From Bugula neritina (Eukaryota > Bryozoa > Gymnolaemata > Cheilostomatida > Bugulidae): 64,000 nt of DNA. The notes beneath the pieces were generated by a model. It did no database searches. It was not told the DNA's origin and saw nothing but the letters and a program-made list of their open reading frames with translations. A program made the position numbers and the translations under genes. Shown in pieces: positions 1-11,523 of the stretch (positions within the stretch are counted from its first letter, which is position 1; each line of letters starts with the position of its first letter). The DNA is taken from the NCBI GenBank assembly GCA_964035545.1, contig OZ037765.1, positions 23,066,004 through 23,130,003 of the forward strand. Direction: 5' to 3'.

Positions 1-241
1 TATTATTTGTATGTGTTTCATAGAAATTATAATTATAGCTAGACACAGGCTTGCTATCTGCTAGAAACACCTTTATTTTTATTTTATAAAAAATGTATCA
101 TGATTTTCCCCAGCCACAAAACTCCTTCCCATTCATAGTACACACAGCATGCATACCTATAGTAGGCCTAAAGAGTACTACAGAACCAACAATTTACTAG
201 TGTTTCAAGTATACTTAATGCATATACAACGGCATACTTAC

Positions 242-522
242 TTTTCTGGCTTTTTGGTTGTCTTGTACTTCTTAAATTCATTTAAGTTGAGATTAAAACC
301 TCCTTGCGGGGCAGCAGATATGCCCTGAGCTCTCTGCTTCCTTGGCATGTAGCCATTGGCCAATCCAGTAGACAGGCTTTTTGGAACGATACTCTGGTAT
401 TTGTCTAGCTGACTTTTCAGCTGCTCTATCAGCTCATCTCTAATGTCTAGTTCTCGCTCCAACCTCTGTATTGTCTCTTCTTTACTCTTCAACTGTCTTT
501 GTAGGTCCTGTAAGCTTCCCAT
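242..522 (-). CDS. PRKG1: cGMP-dependent protein kinase, first coding exon (PRKG1-like)
   Basis: This exon encodes the N-terminus of a type-I cGMP-dependent protein kinase, a cytosolic Ser/Thr kinase that dimerises through its N-terminus and is released from autoinhibition by cGMP. Visible: start MGSLQDLQRQ at 522, then about 45 residues of heptad-spaced Leu/Ile with charged flanks (the dimerising leucine zipper), then RAQGISAAPQ, which closely matches the RAQGISAEP pseudosubstrate of mammalian PKG I-alpha, then a basic stretch like the mammalian segment after it. The exon stops at a consensus donor (AAAA|GTAAGT, intron from 241) in phase 2. The cGMP-binding and kinase domains must lie left of the window. 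An upstream in-frame Met at 600 is less likely because family homology begins at 522. Identity is secure from the pseudosubstrate and zipper; orthology to I versus II is inferred. Confidence 0.85.
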
Positions 523-3088
523 TACTGTGTATAGAATCTCGATTGCTAAAAATAACAATGATGATATATAGTAGGAAAACAATAGAAAGTTGTAATACAA
601 TAATATGTAGTCTTACTGTTGCTTTTATTATTTAGTTATCACCAGCCTGCATCATTTAGTTAGATACTATTGATCATATTGTTAATTAGTAATCATAATT
701 AAGAAAGCACAACTCTTGAATCAGCATGACTTTCTTCTAAGACTTTGTTGAATATTGAATTTGTAGGTTGAAATTGTTCCTCTTTAGAAAGAAGCTAATT
801 ATGTACACACTACGCAGGAAATCTATCATGATTGTTTTTATTCTCTTTATTTGCGATTGCGTAGGCTGGGGGAAGAAAATTAGCATTGATAAGGATCTAA
901 ATAAATATTCATTTTAATGATGATGAGTGACAAATATAGAGTCCAGTGAGCAAAACAACTCATACTCTACCTAAAGCTACCGCATCCTACAACGTAACCA
1001 AAAAATACCCAACTTAACTTAAGATAACGGGCTGCCATGTTTTAGCGTACGAAATTCTAGCCACTTTCTAGCTGCTTAACCGATTTTGGAGATTACTGGT
1101 GGCCAAGAATTTATTAAACTTAGCATTTTAATAAAGATGGCAATACTAGAAACTCATTATCTGCAATTGCCCTGCAATCACCTTGTAAGCTGATTAAAGT
1201 GTTACTGTTTCATTTAGTATAGCTAGTGAACAATCTGGTTATTAATTCTTTACTAATTTGCATTAGCAACAGCCTAAACTTAAAATCTTACTCATGCTAC
1301 AACATGTGTATCTACTTCTATGCTATATTGAAAGGTCTCTTCAGCCTTTACTTTTCACACTGCTGTCAACGGTTGTTGTCTATATAATTGCTATTTATAA
1401 AGCATATATTTTAGTAATTGTATACATTAGAGTGACAAGACTAAATAAACCTTTCAACTGTTAAATACACTAAACGGCATCTCTCGTGATTTTATTCCTA
1501 CAAACAGTTGAATGACTGATGGCTTATTTTGTGGCAGCCCACAGTAGGGAGTTCAAGTATATTAATTATAGGCTTCTCACGGCTGCCTACTTCCACATGT
1601 CTGAAACTCTGGCAATGATTCTAGCATTAGCTTTGTAATATTTACATGTTATACTCTAAGGGCTACCTAGTCAGTATTTGAACAGAGAAGTATACACAAA
1701 CCATTATTGTTTATTTGTTTAAGACCCTATACTCTACAGTAATCAAAGCAAATTGTGTTGCGTTCGAACTTCGAACATAAAAATGGACCAGCTCACTAGC
1801 TATCGCCAAAGAAGAAGTAGAAATACAATGAATGTACATTTTAACTGTCAAACTCATTCATTCACCACTGTACTCACGCAGAGAAAAGATAGCATCAAGT
1901 TACTTTCATTAAAGTGTGACAGTTGATTATAAATATATAATATCTATAATTACTAATACAATTATATTTGCTGCTGTAGTGAAACTAGTGATTATGAATT
2001 TTACAGTCATCTACAGTTATAAGAGATAACTTTCAGAGCAGGTGTAGCTGGCAGCATGAATAGCGTTGTGAACAATAATCACACTTATATAGCAATACCA
2101 ATTATACCAAACAATATTTTTTCTGAACTTGTGACTGGGTGTAGGTTGCTTTACTAGCACGGTTGACTTAGCATTATCAGCCCATGGAAGTGGATTGTTA
2201 TCTCTAACTTAGCATAGTCTGAGTTGGTTAAGTTGTGCCAGAAGTTACCGTTTGATAAAATTGGCTCCTGTTATCTAAGCTTGCCCATTCTTATCTGGAG
2301 AAAAACTTTATAATCCTCAAGATATACGTAGTACACAATGGTATTAGTGTTATTACTTTACCCCTGTATAGTTATAAATAGTTATTTGGCCAAAGAAGGC
2401 CTATAAGTATTATCTGCTAATCAGTTCAAGTCAATACACTGCATAATTTACAGCCTTCATTATGATTATTTTAAAGCTCATGTGATGCAGTAAGTTACAT
2501 GGAAAAGAATGAATTCATTAGGCTACATACAAGGCAGCTTTTAATTAATAGTTGCATTTATTGAGAGTAAATAAATATACGGAGTTTGTGGGTTAAAAAA
2601 AATCCTTTCTAAACTTTAATATTTAAATTGTGTTTGTTTTGAAGAATGTAATCTGCTGTAGTTTCATCACTAGATATGCTATTTATATACTTGTTTGAGT
2701 AGATAAAGATAAAGCTGTTTAAAGTGGCTATTAGAGCTTGAAATGAATAAATTATTTTAGCAGTGGTTTAGCAGCAGATGATGTTTAGGGTTTAAAACCT
2801 GGACCAACTTTGTTATTTATGTCAAAATGCAACAAAGCCCTTGTAATGAAGCGTGTAATAAATGCAACATAGGGGTTAACTTAGTATAAGTAATTAGCAA
2901 AACTGCAGTCTTATCCATGCTGACAAGTGAAACTCCAATAAAAAGTATGACAAATAGAATTTCCCAAGGGCTCTGGAAAAAGTTTTCTTGTGTTTATAAT
3001 GTGAAACTTCTGGGACAAAATATATAAATTTGGGTTACTGAGTGTAGAATTGGCTGAATAGTTCATTGCTCAGTGCTTAGTGAACTGA
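523..3088. other. Non-coding stretch upstream of the PKG exon
   Basis: AT-rich sequence with no convincing exon, RNA gene or repeat boundary. It should contain the promoter and any 5' untranslated exons of the kinase gene, but I see no distinctive core-promoter motif that I can assign. Confidence 0.4.
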
Positions 3089-3114
3089 CTCTTGCAAGAG
3101 CATTGATGATAAGT
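3089..3114. repeat. LINE target-site duplication, left copy
   Basis: Identical over 26 bp to 4098-4123; the flanking bases differ immediately outside on both sides. It contains the 12-bp palindrome CTCTTGCAAGAG. Confidence 0.88.
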
Positions 3115-4097
3115 GTGTCAGCAATCTCTCGTGTGACGAGTATGATGTCTGCTTGCAAGCCCTAGTCTGTGCCGTGATCCGTAATCCGTTCCAGTTCGAA
3201 AATCCGTAAAAATCCTACTAGAGGTTGTGAGTTCGGAGGTGACTCATAAGCCCAATTCGAGATCGGCATAATTTGCCACAGTGAGGACAAATGTTACTAG
3301 AGTCAGTCACTGGTGAGTGTGTGACAGAGCATAACTCCCTGTTTTTCCTTAACAACCATTTGTGCTCTCGTTTTTAGCGTTGTTGTTGTTCAAAAATCGC
3401 TGTCTCTTGATGCACAACAGTTCTCCAATTTTTTCTGTCCAAGGCCTAAACTTCCCAGGTCTGTGGTCGAATGAAAAACTGCTTAAGGCTCTCGTGTAGA
3501 GTGTCTTTATACCTTTTCCTCTGACCACCCTGTGAGCGATTTCCAGTGTTCAGCTCAGAGTACATGATCTTTTTTGGTAGCCGGTTATCATCCATTCTTA
3601 CCACATGGCCAGACCACTTCAGTTGTCTCTTCACAATCATGGTAGTAATACTTGTAGTTTGAGCTTTATCGAGGACGCTGTTAGTAGTCTGCCTGTCTTG
3701 CCATTTGACTCCGAGGATTCGCCTGAGACTGCGGTTGTGAAATTTCTCGAGGGACAGCAGGTTGTGGCTGTAGGTTACCCAAGTTTCAGAGGCATAAAGT
3801 AGTGTCGGGAGAACAATGGCTTTGTATACTTTTAGTTTGGTCTGTCTGTATATATCCTTGTTGTTGAAAACGCGTGTTTGCAGCCTCCCAAATGCGGAGC
3901 TGGCGGCCTGGAGTCTTCGGTTTATTTCGGCATCAATGTTTGCTTTAGAGGATAGGCAGCTACCTAAATAGTTGAAGGTAGTGACTTGGTCTAATATTTG
4001 GTCTCCCACCTTGAGAGAAAAATCCTCATGTCTTTCAGTATTTGGGTGTGGTTGGTACATTACTTGCGTCTTCTTGGCATTGAGTGTTAGACCAATG
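3115..4097 (-). mobile_element. 5'-truncated non-LTR retrotransposon (LINE)
   Basis: The insert is flanked by a perfect 26-bp direct repeat (3089-3114 and 4098-4123), the target-site duplication expected of target-primed reverse transcription. On the minus strand its body encodes the C-terminal end of a LINE reverse transcriptase and stops at about 3446, leaving a 3' UTR of roughly 330 bp. There is no obvious poly-A tail. The left boundary of the protein homology coincides with the duplication edge, as expected for 5' truncation. The element is therefore a dead-on-arrival copy. Confidence 0.88.
3446..4097 (-). pseudogene. LINE reverse transcriptase, C-terminal fragment
   Basis: Uninterrupted reading frame of about 217 codons inside the truncated LINE. 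It starts inside the palm/thumb region (LTLNAKKTQVM, FNYLGSCLS), continues through the conserved LPTLLYASETW segment and the RRILGVKWQDR block, and ends with the basic GGQRKRYKDTL tail typical of this animal endonuclease/reverse-transcriptase family. The polymerase catalytic YADD box and the whole endonuclease domain are missing, so no activity is possible. The frame has no stops, which suggests a fairly recent insertion. Codons upstream of 4097 belong to the duplicated target site and are not element sequence. Confidence 0.85.
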
Positions 4098-4123
4098 CTC
4101 TTGCAAGAGCATTGATGATAAGT
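4098..4123. repeat. LINE target-site duplication, right copy
   Basis: Partner of 3089-3114. Here the palindromic core extends to 14 bp because the base before it is G. Confidence 0.88.
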
Positions 4124-7093
4124 AATAGTAATAGTGGTAACAAAGAGGTGATGCAATGACTATTCTTAGCACAGGCAGCTGGTCTAATGAACAGTTTAAT
4201 GATAATTCTAGACTAGCATGATTAAACTTTCATTAATTGCAAAAATTTAATATGTTGCATTTGCCCTTGACCGAAAATTAAGCCTGAAATTTTCTGTTAA
4301 GACTAAAAAAGGAGATAGAATTTTGTAATCTCTGCTACTTTGTAAACAATAGCTAAAACTAGCCAATGAGTACAAATGTTCAATTAGATAAAAAGTTAGA
4401 AACTTTTGTATAGATATTTGTCCAGTAGCCATAATATCTAATATGCAGCTATGATATGCTGTTATAGCATTACCACAGCTTCACACAATGTTGACTAATT
4501 AAGGCAACAGCAGGATATATTCCCCAAATCGTAACTGACACCCCATACTATAATTATTATTTTTTTCATAAATATATTCTGTTAGAATGTTTTATATTTT
4601 GTTAACCAATAACATGCTTTGATTATGTAACTGGTAATTTAGTTACTTGCTATGCTTTGTTCAATGGCATGACCGTACAATGTGGAAGTATATTCAGATG
4701 GTTTCCAAGTAGAGGAGTAAAAAAACTATATTAGCATTCAAAAGATTAGCTGCCTAGTTAGTGCCAGGGCCGTCTATAATCCAAGATGTAAATTCTGTGC
4801 ACAGCTAAAAACACGTTACTACTACATGTAGGCTACTCCCCGTTAAGCCTTGATTCATTACACGGACATGGCGCCCGCATACTAACCTAGAACTGCAGCT
4901 ATGTCATCTCAAGAATAATGACTGGCTATTTTTTGTTTAGCAGCTTGATTTTTATCTTCCTTTAATTTTGCCAGTTTTGTTTTATTAAGAATTATTGATA
5001 AGTTTCCACATGTTGTATTGTTGGAGTAAGAAAGATAATATCTATTTATGCAGGTAAAATGTTGGTTATATAAATGCAGGTACTGTAAATATGCTACAAA
5101 CAGTACTCTCTGGTTTAGCAGTGTACAACTTACTGCAACTTAAGAATATAAGAACAAATTAGCTATAAATCTGCCAGTGTCAGAAACTATTTTATTTAGC
5201 AGATATTATTACTTCAAAGGTTGATTAGCTTAAATAAATTGGATTTGCATGGAAATAAGAATTATGTACTGCTCTGCTGCTACCACAGCATTTATTTAGT
5301 TTTAGTTTCTAAATAAAGTTATTTTGTACTTGCTAGTATAACTGGCCACTTTCGAGTTTGTTGTTTTATTTTAGCAGGCTATATATCGTTAGGGGTTATC
5401 TCACACTAAAAAAGTAGTTTGAAACCATTTTTTTCTTCTAGGTCATATTTTATAATAAAGAACCAGTATTCAGATGAAAAATATAGTTTTATATCATAGT
5501 TGGTATCTTTACACATTCCATTTTAATTAATTCAAGTATTGCATCTTCTTAACACAAATAGATTCTGTTGTAAGATATTTTTACTGAATGTGTAGTGTTT
5601 TAATTAATGTAATCTCACAGCAGGCCTCGTGTACAAATGATAAAAACCAAGTAGCATACAGTCTAGAGTCTAGAATATATCACGACAACGCTAGTGTACA
5701 ATATAGCTTATCATTTCAGCTGGTCTTATAGCCATGCAATAAACATGAATACCAATGCTGAATATTGCAAGGAGAGCTTAAATAAAATATACTATAGAAG
5801 CTGCCCGTGTAATTTATATTATATGATTATTATGGTTATAAATAAGCATGCTGAGAGCACAACCTATCAACAAATCACCTAATATTTTACAACAGTAGGT
5901 ATACTTTGCGTCCTAATAGTTATGGATATTTTATTGCATTCCTGCATTTTTGCAACAATGTGCAATAATTAGTGAGAATACAATTACGATTCTAAGGTTG
6001 AATAACGCTGAAATTCAAAGTTGAAAGTTATTATTTAGTATTAGTTTTAATATGTAAGTTTTTAGCAAGCTCCCAAATCAAGATTAACCCAAAAAACATT
6101 CAAACCAATGCTAAATTGAAAATTGGAAATTTATTTTTCTGCATATAATACAATGGATCATAGTTCAGATATTTACATATTAATTTTAACTGCCCTACAT
6201 TTCATCTTAGAAGTTTAGAATTATAATAATAAAGTAATTTGCTAGTTTTTAATACAGTTTCATAGTTTTTATGGCATTAAAATTTTAAATTATTTTTTAT
6301 CTTTCTTACCTAAAATTATTTTCCTCTGAGCTTTATTTTATAATTATTAACTTATATTTGAGATATATGCAGAGTGTAAAACTTTTCTGATTTCTAGAAT
6401 AACTTGAAAACTTAAATCACCACAACTGAGTAATTTATTCATTGTAGGATAGAGAGCTTAGCTCCTACTTTAAACTAATATCTTCAAAAATTTCTAAAGT
6501 TCGAAAAATCCCATTTTAAAAGTAGTTCAGATGGGTTAATGACAAACTATGCTTATTTTAGTATTTACTCATTTATTATGCCATTATATGGTGACGTTCA
6601 GCAATATATCTTGAATTATAGATTTCAAAAGTTAATGAATTTTTAGTTTTTAGTGAAGTTCTTTGAGTAATAAACTTATATTTGCTATAAACCTGTTATA
6701 TAATCTACACAATGTACTCCTCAGTGTTCCTCATTCTACCCATAGCCCTATATCACGGTTTGTGATACTTATGTGTTGGACTCAACAATATAAAGATCTG
6801 TTGGGTGGTTTTGGTGAGTTGTAAGCTGAACCCATTTTACTTTATTTTACAGAATCTTCAGACTGTAACTTCTCGGCAAGTGTTACTCAATGTTCATTGC
6901 ATTTTTAGTTCACTTGACTCAATACTGTTATACAGAAATCAACTGTATTGTGCTAAACATTGTGTTAAATACTTTCTTACATTGCACTCACTAACTATAT
7001 AGCAACTTCAACTAACTTTCAAGAATACATGTTCTTGGATTCATACATCATATATTCGAAATGATCTCAAACTGTGGTATGATACTAATTTAC
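4124..7093. other. Intergenic, nothing recognised
   Basis: AT-rich DNA. Open frames here are short and without family resemblance, and I found no paired splice sites with consistent phase. Exons of the gene at 7.1-9.4 kb could lie here unrecognised. Confidence 0.35.
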
Positions 7094-9365
7094 CTTTCTT
7101 AGTCTCTAGAACAGTGTTTCTCCTGTTCAATTTATCCTCCACATGACTGAGTATTCCAGACGAAGACAGCTGGTCCAAACATTGATGCAGTCTTTGAGCT
7201 TCAGTAGAATCACTTGTGTCTGGCTTTCCTGTAGCTGAATAACCTTTTTCCTCTTTTCTAAATTTCCAAAGTTCAACAGAAATTGGATTAAGTCAACTTA
7301 GCAAAACAATACATAGCTAGCAAATGATAGACAAAACGTTTTAGTGTTGACTTGTGGAAAAGTTTTATCTTCCCATTTCACACAGGATATCTCCAATGCC
7401 TAAGAATCTCGTGCCTAAGATAACAAATCTACAAGTGCTATCTCTAGTAGCTGTTGTTTTAATACGCATGACCGTAGTTAAATGAAAACATAAACAGACT
7501 AGCAAGGCAGCTGTTAATTTTGCAAGCAACACCATACAATATTGTGATAGATTCTCATCCTCTACTGTTTTCAAGTAACTGCGTGTGTCAGTATTATAAT
7601 TACTGTTGCGTATATTTTGAATGCTGTAATTGTAGCTAAGTTGCACTAGCTTTCTAATGCCTTATTATTGTGATTAAGCTTTCAGTATAATGTAATTTTC
7701 ATTAAATACGCATTTCCAGAGTTATTTTCCCTTTTTGCTATTTCATCGTTTTGCATTAATACTGATACTGGAAATTTGTGTAGCTTTTATGAATGCCTTC
7801 AATAGGTTGTTATTATAGCTAAATTCTTGGCCTATTGAATTATTCATTCTCCTTTGTCTATTTTTCTTTTGTTACTGTCAAGCTTAACTTTCTTTTGTCT
7901 GTTGGAACATTCTAGATGTGAATTCTTGTGTATAAAAGCAGGCGAGTTTCCAGTGTAGATTCAGACTACTACTGGAGCTCGCTGGTAGTAGGACCACATA
8001 AGCTGTATCTGATGCAAATAAAGTTTATCTTTCATTCGTATTCAAATACTTGGCTTATTCTCTCTAACGCAAAGAGTATGTTCAAGCACTAGTTGCATTC
8101 ATAACCCACAGTTTACTACAATATGACTAGTACTGTGCTACTTTCTCATTGCTTTGAAGTGGTGGAACATAAATTGCAACATTTATTATAAGATTAGTAA
8201 GCTGAGCAATGCTATTCATCAGTTTGCATATTGGTAAATCTAATTTGAAAACATTAGAGATTTTTGGAATATTAAGTGAATTATTACAGGTGGGGATGAT
8301 AACTCTTCTTTACTTTGTTCACAGTTATATAATATATTATATGTGCATAAATCAATTTATTTACAACATGGCTGTTTCAGAGTTTAGCCCCTCACCAGCC
8401 CAGAATAAAGGGCCATGACTCACAACTTGACATAGCATTCTTAAAAGGTGTGTACATTCAAGTCAGTAAAAAAATAACACTCTGAAGAATGCAAATGTCT
8501 ACAGCTACCAGTTGCATTAATTTATTTTAAAAAATAAAATTAAGCATGTGCAGTAAATTTTTAGTAAAATTCTCAGTAGGCCAAAAAATTATAGTATGAA
8601 TCTACAAACTCCTTAAACTATATGTCTTAAAGCTTAACATTATGAAAAGAGCAAATTCAACGTAAAGAGTTTGCTATAGTCAGTTTTGCAACAAAAGACA
8701 TGCAATGAAATTGTTGAAAAATTGTATTTTTCTCAACTGGTAATATAAGAGTCCACACATTACTAAACTGTTGATTCTTGTTTGATTATAATTTACAAAA
8801 ACCTTTTCAGCTGCTAAGCTACATAAAAATAAAAATGAGTGCAAATTTCTTAGTTATATCGTTTACCTACAAAATCAAATTCACTTCAGCACAACCATTA
8901 AAATATTTTGCTCAGTAGAAATAAATATTCCCAAGCAACTTCATTGCTTAGATTTTTCAACAAAAAGTAAACATGCAGTTTGTTTTACACAACCAAAGAA
9001 ACTTGCTAACAAAGCTGAAATAGCATATTTTATTAATTTTCTCCACGCAGTTTGTTTTTAGTTTTATGTTGAACTTACTTTGGCTGCATGGTGCCAAGAT
9101 GTCTTGAAGTTTTCTCCATGCTATAGCTTGTAGCAGATGAGCAGGAATGACAGCAAACAGTGATGTCAACTTGCAAGTTGTAGAGTTGCCAGTGTCAAGA
9201 GGTGCATCACATGCATACACTCGCACCACTCTGCCACATTTTCACATGAAATAGGCTTAAAATGACCAATTATTAATCTTATCATTTATGGGTATGTAAT
9301 TATGTCAACCATGAAGGGTCTTGCACTGCATTACCCACTCGAGCTTGCAGCACTCGATGCTCAGT
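7094..9365 (-). CDS. Unidentified gene, three phase-consistent exons
   Basis: Exons read 9335-9365, 9079-9228 and 7094-7234. Splice sites: acceptor TTTATAG and donor GTGG|GTAATG; acceptor GGCAGAG and donor CCAAA|GTAAGT; acceptor GGTTATTCAG and donor AAAG|GTAAAT. All three join in one frame: about 107 residues including VVRVYACDAPLDT, LLQAIAWRKLQDIL and LHQCLDQLSSSGILSHVEDK. The gene continues at both ends, since neither a start Met nor a stop falls within these exons. I do not recognise the family. The acceptor of the middle exon has a weak pyrimidine tract and could shift by a few bases. Confidence rests on frame compatibility and amphipathic, non-repetitive composition only. Confidence 0.42.
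7897..8068 (+). mobile_element. Possible solo-LTR-like fragment
   Basis: A compact region begins near TGTTGGAACATTC and holds a perfect TATA box (TATAAAAG, 7931-7938), a small GC-richer inverted repeat (CTACTAC ... GTAGTAG), a polyadenylation signal AATAAA (8017-8022) and a T-rich tail. This order within about 170 bp is typical of a retroelement LTR. I could not find a flanking target duplication or an internal region, so the exact limits and the class are uncertain. A small independent promoter plus poly-A site is the alternative. Confidence 0.35.
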
Positions 9366-10287
9366 CTATAAACTTGAAAGGGTTAACATTTATGAGTTTA
9401 TATGCTAAAACACAGGCTTCACAGTATATAATAGAATACACTCCATCTCGAGTCTGATTAGAATTAGACAGCTGAGTGGTTGAGGAAAAGAGTTCAGAAG
9501 TGGAGTGGGAATTTCCAATTTTTGTAAATATCACCGAGTTTATGTCAACAGCACATGACCCTGGTCTTTTGTTTATAAAGGTCTTGCAATTATTTGGTTA
9601 AAACTAATTTGATTAGAAATATAGGCATTTTACATGCAACACTTGGTACATATTTTATATAACTGGAAAACCAGCATTATTTATTGTGATCATAAGAGTA
9701 GACTTGTAACTTTTTGTCTACCAATGACCCAGTTTTGACAGGTTTTGAAGGCTTTCTAAATCATAGAACATAAACTTTAAAATTTAACCACATATTTATG
9801 AGTAAAGAGGAAAATCTTTATTTGTATAATGCATGTAATATGAATAGTGATCACTTATTGTTTTCAAATATCAAGTGAGAATTCATAATTTCTTTTTGTT
9901 TAACCATCAAGTTGCTGTAATTTGAAATGCATTTAAATCTGTATTTGGTGTTGTTGTAATATGAGAAGATGGGTTAACTAAACTTGGTCAAAAAAAAAGC
10001 AATTTGAATTATGTGTAGACAAACCTATTTCTATTAAATGATGAATTAAAATAAGTACTCTATATTTTCATAGTTATACATGTACATGCATATTTTAAAA
10101 AGTAATGTAATAAAATAACATTTTTAGCTTATAGCAACTCTTATTATGGCATTAACAATTTAGTTAATTTTTTTTTCTAAAACTGGTTTGCAGCAGTCAA
10201 AAATAATGAAAATGACTTATAGAGGCTATGCACTTTAAGAAGCGAAAATAAATTAAATGTATTATCACTCAATCACCTATTATTACT

Positions 10288-11523
10288 TTAGGGGGGTGTT
10301 GATTTAGATTTCGAGTAACTCTTGTTGAATTTTTGTGATCTTACGTTAAAGACATGAATTTTAGAGTCTGTTCGACGAGGAGTTCTTTTTCTCCTCCTTC
10401 GGTGATGCACTACTTGCCAACCTTCATCATCATTCTCACATGATTTAATATCCGAATTGTCTCTAGAGCTATCAGTTACTGTGAGAGCTTGAAAAGAAGA
10501 TCTTAACAAACAGCTGGAAACTTTAGAAAAAGGCTCTGTATTGGAACTTTTGAGAGATTCAAAGGTTTTTTGTCGCTTTCTATATCTACGAGATTTTCTA
10601 TTTTTTGCTGTGATTGTCAACTGCTTGGTAGAGGATTGCTTTAAACTTTTGCTAGGTTTACCTTCAGTTGCCATCAAGTTAAATTGACAGTTTGCCAAAT
10701 TATCAAGCTGCTTTTTTAGAAGATTATTTTTTGCATTGACTGCTTGAATTCGTTGAGTAATTCCTGTTAACATTGTTTGTTCATAATCAACGTCAAAGCT
10801 CTGCATAACTTGGTGGTTGGTGAAGACAGATCCACATGCTGTCTGACAACTTCTAGTAACATTCTTCACCTTCTCATTAAATTTTTTTTCAGTCTGTGTG
10901 CCTCGAGTTGATAGCTTTTTAGAGGTGCTGCTCACAGCTGTCACTGTACCATCACTACCTCTTGTAGAAAAAGTAGAGTTTTGAGGTGGTAGGCACTTAC
11001 TTCTTTTTACTTGCTGAAAAAAACTTACTGTGTTAGCATGGCACTCCTCTTCTAACAAGTTATATTCTTCTTCATAGAATTTTTTAAATAGTTTTTCACG
11101 ATTTGAATAGTAACATTTTTGTTTTTCTAACGCTGAGGTTAAATCTTCTAATTTTTTCTGTAAATTCTCATTGACTTGCAACAATGAGAGTGGCTCCTGA
11201 AATGACCCATCTCCTTTGTCTTTATCAATTGTGTTTAGAATTTCATACTCCTTATTACTTAATATTAATCCTTTACATTGGCTTTCAGAATTGTTGTCAG
11301 GTAAACAATTATCATAATCATTATAATTGTAGCTGATAGGATGAGTATCCAAGTGATTTTCACCAGAGTTTATTGTAGCCTGTTGTATATCAATTTGATC
11401 TGTATCTTTTTCATTTTGGTCACCGCATTCAAACACCGTGAGCTGAATATTTCTCTTTGATCTTGTATATGAAATTTGATTTACAGATGGTGCTACAGAA
11501 TATTCTAAGATATACACATCCAT
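10288..11523 (-). CDS. Unknown 411-aa basic coiled-coil protein, single exon
   Basis: An open frame of 411 codons starts in a good initiation context (AAACATGG) and ends ...KSKSTPP-stop. N-terminal third: acidic and Asn-rich, low complexity. Residues about 110-170: a predicted coiled coil (VNENLQKKLEDLTSALEKQ followed by Glu-rich EEEYNLLEEE). A second short coiled coil lies near residues 250-285. C-terminal third: strongly basic patches (KNRKSRRYRKRQK; HHRRRRKRTPRR) that look like nuclear-localisation or nucleic-acid-binding tails. No catalytic motif and no family that I recognise. The absence of introns differs from the neighbours, so it could be a retrocopy, the last exon of a larger gene, or a fast-evolving lineage-specific gene. 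Confidence 0.6.
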   Translation of the reverse strand: MDVYILEYSVAPSVNQISYTRSKRNIQLTVFECGDQNEKDTDQIDIQQATINSGENHLDTHPISYNYNDYDNCLPDNNSESQCKGLILSNKEYEILNTIDKDKGDGSFQEPLSLLQVNENLQKKLEDLTSALEKQKCYYSNREKLFKKFYEEEYNLLEEECHANTVSFFQQVKRSKCLPPQNSTFSTRGSDGTVTAVSSTSKKLSTRGTQTEKKFNEKVKNVTRSCQTACGSVFTNHQVMQSFDVDYEQTMLTGITQRIQAVNAKNNLLKKQLDNLANCQFNLMATEGKPSKSLKQSSTKQLTITAKNRKSRRYRKRQKTFESLKSSNTEPFSKVSSCLLRSSFQALTVTDSSRDNSDIKSCENDDEGWQVVHHRRRRKRTPRRTDSKIHVFNVRSQKFNKSYSKSKSTPP

